Source: CAVYGM01 sp963768025
Lineage (GTDB): Bacteria > Bacteroidota > Bacteroidia > Cytophagales > Spirosomataceae
Length of the DNA stretch: 64,000 nt
Direction: 5' to 3'
NCBI GenBank assembly: GCA_963768025.1
Contig: CAVYGM010000002.1
Location: 142,109 to 206,108, forward strand
Shown here: piece after piece, positions 57,638 to 64,000 of the stretch
Position numbering within the stretch: position 1 is the first letter of the stretch
Layout: each line of letters opens with the position of its first letter
Program-made: the position numbers and the translations under genes
The notes under the pieces: generated by a model
Told to the model about the DNA's origin: nothing
The model's database searches: none
Seen by the model: the letters and a program-made list of their open reading frames with translations, nothing else

Positions 57638-58540
57638 ATGAGTAAACTAGGTATAGGTATTGGGCTAGTATTGGTAGGATTGCTGTTTGCGCAGTTTGTC
57701 GGGTCTGTTTCTTCGGCGCAGGAGACGGCCGGGAAAAGCTTTGCGCAACATGTCAACCTGGCCCTACGCCGGACGGCCCATGGTCTATTGCTGGAACAGG
57801 GCGACACTACGTCGCGGATTGCCCCCGTGCAGCAGCCCAATGCCCATACTTTTACGATCCGCCTCGAAAATTCCTTTGCCTACGACCGCATTCCGGCTTT
57901 GTTGCAAGAGTCTTTGGCACTGCACAAAATCGACACCCCCTACGACGTGGCCGTGCTGGACTGCACCAAGGGTGAGGTGCAGTTGGGTTACAGCTTCTAT
58001 GACCTCAAATCCCCCGAGGGTGTAGCGTGTAGCGGACGCATACAACCACAGGGCTGCCATACCCTGCAGGTGACGTTCGGCGAGCCTGTTGCCGCTTCAT
58101 CAGCCGGGGGGCTTTGGTGGGCGGGAGCGTTGGGTTTTCTGCTGGCCGGAATCAGCGGCCTGGTCTGGTACCGGGTAGCCCGATCCAAAGAGTCGGAGGC
58201 AGGAACAACCGAATCTGAGGTAGTACCCCATGAGCAGGTAAAATTTGGCCAGACAACCTTCTATCCCGCTGACCAATCCCTAAGTATAGCGGGTATTTCG
58301 CAACCTCTCACCTACCGCGAAACCAAACTGCTACGGCTATTTGCCGAGCGCCCCAACCAACTGCTGGAACGGGACTTTATCCTAAAATCGGTCTGGGAAG
58401 ACGAGGGCATTACCGTGGGCCGTAGTGTGGATGTGTTTGTGTCGCGTCTGCGCAAACTCCTGCAACAGGATACCTCCGTTCGGTTGGCATCCGTGCACGG
58501 TGTAGGGTATAGGCTGGAAGTGCGTTTGGAAACCGAATGA
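57638..58540 (+). CDS. Membrane-anchored winged-helix regulator (OmpR/ToxR-type DNA-binding domain)
   Basis: 300 residues from ATG 57638. A signal or first TM (LGIGIGLVLVGLLFAQFVGSV) is followed by an extracytoplasmic domain of about 130 residues with two cysteines (VLDCTKGEVQLGY, GVACSGR), a TM (LWWAGALGFLLAGISGLVWY) and a cytoplasmic C-terminal winged helix: LTYRETKLLRLFAERPNQLLERDFILKSVW ... SVDVFVSRLRKLL ... VHGVGYRL. This is the OmpR-type trans_reg_C fold without a receiver domain, attached to the membrane in ToxR fashion but with the DNA-binding part at the C-terminus. It follows the three secreted-protein genes and may sense an envelope signal related to them (inference). Confidence 0.85.
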   Translation: MSKLGIGIGLVLVGLLFAQFVGSVSSAQETAGKSFAQHVNLALRRTAHGLLLEQGDTTSRIAPVQQPNAHTFTIRLENSFAYDRIPALLQESLALHKIDTPYDVAVLDCTKGEVQLGYSFYDLKSPEGVACSGRIQPQGCHTLQVTFGEPVAASSAGGLWWAGALGFLLAGISGLVWYRVARSKESEAGTTESEVVPHEQVKFGQTTFYPADQSLSIAGISQPLTYRETKLLRLFAERPNQLLERDFILKSVWEDEGITVGRSVDVFVSRLRKLLQQDTSVRLASVHGVGYRLEVRLETE

Positions 58541-58649
58541 AGGAACTTCTTAGTGAAACTCTGTTTACTACAAACTGCCTGACAAGATATAGCTTATAGT
58601 GCCTGTGCTACCAAGGTACTTCTTACCTGCCGGTGGTGGTTTGATTACC

Positions 58650-61083
58650 CTACAATTTCAATGAATTTCTCCCTGCTTTCAAAGCCAGATTTTTGCCCTT
58701 CCAAACAAAGGTACCCGAAGTCTTTTCCGGAAGATCAATCTCTGCCTGCATAGCGCCCTGCTTCACTTTATAGCTGACCGCTATTTTCCCATTCGGATGT
58801 GGCATTTCGCCACTGATATCTTCGATTGTACCCAAATGGGGAGTAATCCGTATTTTAGAGAAGCCGGCGGCGTCACTGTCTATGCCCAGGATAATCCGGA
58901 AAAATTCAATATTCGGACTCGATCCCCAGGCATGGCAGTCCGACCGCGACGTACTTGCATCGGAGGTCTCCGCCCAGGTGGTAAGCCCTAAGTCCATGTT
59001 TTCGCGCCATTTATCGAGCCAGCTCAAATAGTCATTCCCCAACCCTGCCTTGGTAAGCGCCTGGTGCAGATAATACTTGAAATAGATCGAGGCCGGGGCC
59101 AGACTCGTATCAGCCAGCATTTTGTTAGCCAGGGGTTTTGCCTGGTTCGGAGCTACAACGCCCGAAAGAATCGCCAGCGAATTGGCGTGCTGGGAGTAGG
59201 TATCCTTGTCCTGAGTATCGGCAAATAAGGTTCTTCCCGGCGTCCCAGTATTTGCTTTGAATGGTCTTTTTTAGCTGCTCGGCGCGGCTTCTGTACTGGC
59301 CTGCCAACTCTTTGATTCCCACAGCACTTTCCAACTCAGCGGCTAGTTGGTAGGTCCAAAGCAGCTGCATGTCCAATACGGCCGATTCCCCGTTTTTGCC
59401 AAGGGGTGCCATGCCGAAATTCCAGCCTTTTCCCTGCGACCAATCCGTAAAGACCCAGTAGGGAACGTTTTTCAGCGATCCGTCGGGCTGTTGATAGCGT
59501 TCAAAAAAAGAGAGTACCTGTCTTGCTCCCGGAAGCTTATCCTTGATAAACTGGCTATCCGGGCGGTACATGTAGTAATCATGCAGCATGGCAACCCACC
59601 ACAGCGAAAAGGTGGGTATTTGCTGGTGCAAATCGGTGGGGTAACGGCTCAGGGTGATCCCTTCGGCAAGGCGCGAATGATCCATCAGGGTAAGTGCGTT
59701 CCTGACTAGCCGGTCGTCTCCGGCATAGTACATGGAAACCAGGGCTTGGATTCGGGCATCGCCTATGTACTGCAACTGCTCGTAGTAGGGGCAATCCATG
59801 TAGGTTTCAAAAGCGCAAAGCCGGGCTGTTCTCCATCCAATATCCAGCATCTTACCCATTTCGGCATTCTGAGTTTGAAGCCTGGCTTTCGGCTCGAAAG
59901 GATAGCCTGTAAAAGTACCGTACAGGTCATTGATGATCAGGGGGTCAGCTTTCGTTTCGATTGTCAGTTGAATATACCGGTACGTTCGCCAGCTGAGCGG
60001 GGTGTACTGCTGATTGGCACTTCCGTTCGAACGAATGCTATCGGCCCGGCCAATAAAGATCTTTTCATCAACTTCGTTCCGGTTACCCTTCGGAAGCGTG
60101 GGTATCCTGGGACTGTTTAAAACTTCCTTTTTACCAATATAAAGCCCTTCGGCGTACCCCATGGCTATACCAGCATCCTGACCGCCACTAAATTCCAGAG
60201 TCGGATAGGCGTTGGTTAAAAATCCCTGATCCACCAAAATCGTTGCCCTTGTATTGGCGGGTATCGTCACGTTTGTTCTGGTGGCCGGAAACCCCGCCGC
60301 CACCTGCACCCCTTCGGCTTTTCTGGTGGTGGCAAGCCGCTGTACGGTCATCTCCATTTGGGGTATTTGCGATTGTACCAGCATCCATCCCGTTGAATTC
60401 ACGGCGGCATCTTTGGTTACTCCCGGTCCGATCGAGCGGGCTTTCACCCATTTACTATCGTCAAACCCGGCTTTCTCCCAACCCGATACGTGGCTTTTCA
60501 TATCCACCAACTCAGCCGGCCCCGCCACGTAGTACCCAGGTACCCGTACCGACAAAGGCTGGTAGCTTTCATCCTTGACGGTTTTCCAGCTATCGTTGGT
60601 ATTCAGGATTTCTTCCGCCGGCGTATTGCCCTGCAGAATAAACCCGGTCAGATAGGAAATCTGAGATTCAGGTTTTACCCGGCCCTCGTTCCAAACCACC
60701 GCGGCGACGATATTGCTTCCGGCGTTGAGGTACGGGGCGATGTCTACCGTTTCGAAGTTCCAGAAATACAGGTCTCCCCGGGCCGGGCCTTGCGAAACCT
60801 GCGTGCCATTGACATAGAGCTTGTAGCGGTTGTCGGCCGACACATGCACCACAAACGATGCCGGTTTTGCAGTAAGGTCAATCGTTTTTCTGAACTTGTA
60901 CACCCCGTACTCCTTTAAGGTCAGATCTGAGGTAGCCGTAAACCGGTTGATGGGTCGGCCGGGGCCGGTAATCCATTGGGCTTTCCAGGGTTTCTGCAAC
61001 AGATCCTCGCTCAGCTGTTGTGCCGGGAGGAGGTAGGGTAAGAAGAATACAAAGGCGAGAAAAACTCGAAGTCCTGATTTCAT
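58650..61083 (-). pseudogene. Alpha-L-rhamnosidase-like glycoside hydrolase (GH78-type), one frameshift
   Basis: It starts at ATG 61083 with signal peptide MKSGLRVFLAFVFFLPYLLPA. An N-terminal carbohydrate-binding-like beta domain (VVHVSADNRYKLYVNGTQVSQGP) leads to the (alpha/alpha)6 barrel with DCPYYEQLQYIGDARIQ, the segment that carries catalytic acids in the rhamnosidase fold, and WWVAMLHDYYMYRPD. The frame slips near 59235-59245 (a GGG run; RTLFADTQDKDTYSQHANS expected), and the rest (WGSSPNIEFFRIILGID ... KAGRNSLKL) is read to 58650. Corrected length is about 811 residues, normal for the family. It is probably periplasmic. The neighbouring carboxylesterase suggests a small plant-polysaccharide or glycoside utilisation unit. 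Confidence 0.85.
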
Positions 61084-61127
61084 TAGAAGGGTTTAGAGGT
61101 GTTTGTCCTAGATAAAGCACCGTCGGG

Positions 61128-62788
61128 TTACAATTTTCCAAGTGATCGCCACAGGGCCAGCTCTTCGGCGAGCCGGTTGTTAATTACTTCGCATTTGGTA
61201 TCAATGCGCATCGTGGGCCGGGTCTTCAGATTGTAGGCCGGCCATTGGGGTACGTCTTTGGCGGCTGGTTTTCCGGTGCGGGCGAAGGTTGTCCATAGTT
61301 CGGCGAAGTGATGCGAGGCCGCAAACCGTTCCGGCTTGTTGCCCCCGAAGAAGCTTTCTTTCGGCGCCGAACCGTCTCGGGGCGGGATTTCATTATTGAA
61401 TTTGAAAGAGATATCCATGGCATGGGGAGTTCCCATGGCATAGTCGGTACCCGGAATTTTCTTTTCAGACTTATAGCCGAAATTGTACAGATAGACGGGG
61501 GCTCCACCTTGCTTCACTTTTTTCTCGGCAATTTCCACCGAACCCAATCCCATCATGGTAATGGAGGAAACCGCCACAAAAATATCCGGGGCCGAAGCGT
61601 TGGGGTTTGCTTTTCGGTAGGTGTCAACAATCTTTTTGGCATCCTCACCGTATTGGGGTTCCAGTCTTTTCTGTACTCCCGCAAAGTCAAGTTTGGCAAA
61701 TTCGGTGTCTTTTCGCTCCCAGGCAAAGAAGGTGTATTCATCCTCATTCCAGCCCACCAGCAGCGGTTTGTTCTTTGACATGTCCGGAGCCGTTGGATCG
61801 AACGGATGATAGGGCAGCACGACGCCATCTACTACCGGTCCAAAGCCCCCGATTCGGCGGGGAATACCCCCTTTGCATCTCTTTTCACAAAGGGGGCTAC
61901 AAAAGGCAACTTGCCCTGCATTGCCAGCAAGTCAGCCGCAGGTACGTCCAGCAACTTTCGCCAGTCTTTGGGGGCAATGTTCAGTTCTTTCAGCAATAAG
62001 GCGGTTGTTTCGGCGGCTACGTCTTTGGTCGTCATCCGAACACCCGGACCGCTTTCAATGGAGGCCTTGTTGAAGTAGGGAGCCGCTTCGGGCATGGCGT
62101 ATAGACAGGAGGTTTTGGCTCCGCCACCGGATTCTCCCCAAATCATCACGTTGTTTGGATCGCCCCCAAACTGGGCAATGTTGTCATGCACCCATTTCAA
62201 GCCATCCGCAATATCCAGCATGCCCATATTGCCCGAACCGGCATAGTCGGCACCGGCTATTTCATCCAGATACAGAAAACCCAGCAGTCCCAGCCGATGG
62301 TTAGTTTCTACGACCACCACATCAAAATTTCGGGCCAGATTGGATCCATCCTGCCCGGCAGAAGCTCCTGAGCCAATCACAAATCCGCCGCCATGGCTGT
62401 AAAACATCACCGGTCGCTTCTTGTTGTCATTGGCCGGGGTCCAGACGTTCAGAAACAGACAATCTTCGGCAGGAGCAGGCTCATTGCGTCGGGGTGGCTG
62501 AATGGCCGGTGCGCCAAACTGGAGTGCATCCCGAACGCCCGTCCAGGGTTCGAGCGGGGCAGGACGGCGGAATCGTCGGTCACCGGAAACTTTGCCCCCG
62601 TAGGGTATCCCTTTGAAAAGATTGACCCCATCACTACGCATACCCCGTATCTTACCCGGTGCGATTTCAACTTCCACAAATTCGTCTGGTTTCCTGAATG
62701 ATGAAAAACCAATTGCGGGTATGGCAACTGCCGCCGTAGCCAGCGAAAGTTGGGATAAAAAGTGTCTTCTGTGAATGGGTTGCATAGG
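61128..62788 (-). pseudogene. Carboxylesterase type B, Tat-exported (one frameshift)
   Basis: ATG 62788 gives MQPIHRRHFLSQLSLATAAV, a twin-arginine-like signal (HRRHFL). The oxyanion loop HGGGF is at 132-136 and the nucleophile Ser219 lies in GESGG (217-221). The frame slips in a five-G run near 61828 (PAESG then GFGPVVDGVVLPYHPFD). The rest includes TPHAMDISFKF with the probable catalytic histidine and ends LWRSLGKL. Corrected length is about 553 residues, typical of the family. It is read in the same direction as the rhamnosidase, which follows after 44 bp, so an operon for releasing acyl groups and rhamnose from glycosides is plausible. Confidence 0.86.
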
Positions 62789-62921
62789 GGCTAGGTTCGT
62801 TTTTTTGGTCAATCAATTCGTACAACAATGTAATACAATCGGGAAAAGTCTATTCGTATATTCTTACTACGTGATATGTATTTCTTATCAAAGGACCCTT
62901 TTAACCGACTAACCTGAGACG

Positions 62922-63071
62922 ATGGAATTGCGTCAATTGAAATACTTTGTTGGGGTGGCCGATCAGCTGCATTTCGGCCGGACCGACAAAAAGCTTTTCG
63001 TTTCCCAGTCCGCGCTGAGCCAGCAGATCAAACTGCTGGCGGGTGAATTTGGAACCCGGCTGCCTACATAA
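62922..63071 (+). pseudogene. LysR-type regulator, N-terminal fragment
   Basis: 49 residues from ATG 62922: MELRQLKYFVGVADQLHFG, then KLFVSQSALSQQIKLLAGEF, then a stop at 63069. This is exactly the winged helix-turn-helix start of LysR regulators (about 300 residues in full); the linker and effector domain are absent. The very next bases on the other strand are the 3' end of the molybdopterin-binding subunit gene, so the fragment marks a deletion or rearrangement breakpoint. It is divergent from the carboxylesterase gene (133-bp gap), the place where a LysR regulator of that operon would be expected. Confidence 0.7.
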
Positions 63072-63073
63072 AC

Positions 63074-64000
63074 TCAGACTGCTCTTAAAAGCTTGTCGAG
63101 TGTGACAGGATAATCCCGTACCCGAATTCCGGTCGCATTATAAACTGCATTAGCCACGGCCGCTGCCACACCACAGATGCCCAGCTCGCCAATCCCCTTC
63201 GCCTTCATGGGCGACATGGTCGGATCAATATCTTCCAAAAGGATTACTTCCTGGTGCGGGATGTCGGCATGAACCGGCACTTCGTATCCTGCCAGGTCAT
63301 GATTTACAAAAAATCCTACCCGCTTGTCAACCACCATTTCCTCCATCAGGGCCGCGCCAACCCCCATCGTCATCGCGCCAATGACCTGGCTGCGCGCCGC
63401 TTTCGGGTTCAATATCCGCCCGGCGTGGCATACGGCTACCATTCTTCTTACGCGGATCTCGAATGTAAAAGCATTCACGCCCACCTCAACAAAATGCGCC
63501 CCAAAAGTATCCTGGGCAAATTGTTTTGAGAGGTCGCCGTACGTCATTTCATCTTCTGCGACAAGCTCCCCATTTTTTGCTGCATCACTTAATGCAGCAC
63601 TTTTGTCGCCAAGGATTATGCGGCCATCGGAAAACTGGGCTTTTTCCACATCGAAACCGAGCTTACTGGCCATTGCCTCACGTAGTTTCATACAGGCAGC
63701 ATACACGCCGGAAGTGGAAGAAGCCGCGCCCCACTGCCCGCCAGACCCAGATGACTCCGGGAAGGATGAGTCGCCAAGCTTCACCTTAACCTGATCGAGC
63801 GCGACGCCCATCATTTCCGCTGCGGTTTGTGCGATGATGGTATAGGTTCCAGTACCGAGATCGGTCATGTCTGTTTCCACGGTTATCCTGCCATTGCTGT
63901 CAAGTCGTACCCGTGCAGCTGACTTAGTAACAGGCGCACCCCGCATAGCCGAAGCCACACCCATTCCGATGAGCCAGTCTCCTTCCTGGATAGCACCCGG
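63074..64000 (-). CDS. Xanthine dehydrogenase/aldehyde oxidase-type molybdopterin-binding subunit (C-terminal part)
   Basis: 309 residues are in the window; the gene continues beyond position 64000. Molybdopterin-binding landmarks include DLGTGTYTIIAQTAAEMMGV, FPESSGSGGQWGAASSTSGV, and near the end MKAKGIGELGICGVAAAVANAVYNATG, where the glutamate of GIGE is the active-site base of this enzyme family. It hydroxylates aldehydes or N-heterocycles together with FeS and FAD subunits, expected just outside the window. The substrate cannot be told from this portion. It ends 3 bp from the LysR fragment. Confidence 0.88.
   Translation of the reverse strand, partial: PGAIQEGDWLIGMGVASAMRGAPVTKSAARVRLDSNGRITVETDMTDLGTGTYTIIAQTAAEMMGVALDQVKVKLGDSSFPESSGSGGQWGAASSTSGVYAACMKLREAMASKLGFDVEKAQFSDGRIILGDKSAALSDAAKNGELVAEDEMTYGDLSKQFAQDTFGAHFVEVGVNAFTFEIRVRRMVAVCHAGRILNPKAARSQVIGAMTMGVGAALMEEMVVDKRVGFFVNHDLAGYEVPVHADIPHQEVILLEDIDPTMSPMKAKGIGELGICGVAAAVANAVYNATGIRVRDYPVTLDKLLRAV

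Noticed and set aside
1..64000. tRNA, rRNA or known riboswitch genes
   Set aside because: No cloverleaf or conserved rRNA stretch was recognised on either strand; a covariance search could not be run.

Overview
The window looks like a chromosomal segment from a member of the Bacteroidota, most likely a Cytophagales/Spirosomaceae-type bacterium. The reasons are the very large family of two-module MacB/FtsX-like permeases, Uma2 nucleases, DUF234 ATPases, secreted proteins typical of the phylum and the near absence of Shine-Dalgarno sequences. This is judged from protein style only; no database search was possible. Base composition is moderately GC-rich, except for an AT-rich island at about 28.3-32.3 kb.

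Layout. 0-3.0 kb: a lipoprotein fragment, a sensor histidine kinase and an NtrC-type sigma-54 response regulator, all on the minus strand. 3.2-8.1 kb: a divergent unit with a periplasmic adaptor (heavily frameshifted), one ABC ATPase and a first permease. 8.1-27.0 kb: seven more permease copies (intact, frameshifted, or with an internal deletion), interleaved with two Uma2 genes, a lipoprotein and a small hypothetical gene. 27.1-32.0 kb: an AT-rich accessory island with an ATP-grasp protein at its edge, orphan ORFs, 55-bp tandem repeats and two attC-like hairpins. 32.3-55.3 kb: eight more permeases, broken up by a NUDIX-regulator fragment, a DUF234 ATPase and a PIN toxin-antitoxin pair. 55.3-58.5 kb: a third Uma2 gene, three related small secreted proteins and a membrane-anchored winged-helix regulator. 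58.6-64.0 kb: an alpha-L-rhamnosidase-like protein, a Tat-exported carboxylesterase, a truncated LysR gene and a xanthine-dehydrogenase-type subunit.

How it may work together. Six intergenic regions carry the same arrangement: two 16-bp inverted repeats (consensus near TGTCCGATAGCGGACA) spaced 20 or 21 bp apart, followed 61-75 bp downstream by a sequence resembling a sigma-54 -24/-12 promoter (TGGCAT-N5-TTGG type). Five of them lie upstream of permease genes, directly or across a small gene. One lies between the response regulator and the adaptor/ATPase/permease unit. The simplest reading is a dedicated two-component sigma-54 regulon: the kinase-regulator pair at 0-3 kb switches on one adaptor, one ATPase and an expanded set of alternative permeases. 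This is inference, but the sites are directly visible.

Caveat: about half of the large genes carry frameshifts, several at short homopolymers. Either the assembly has indel errors or the family is decaying; the sequence alone cannot separate these. Such genes are typed pseudogene here, with that reservation.
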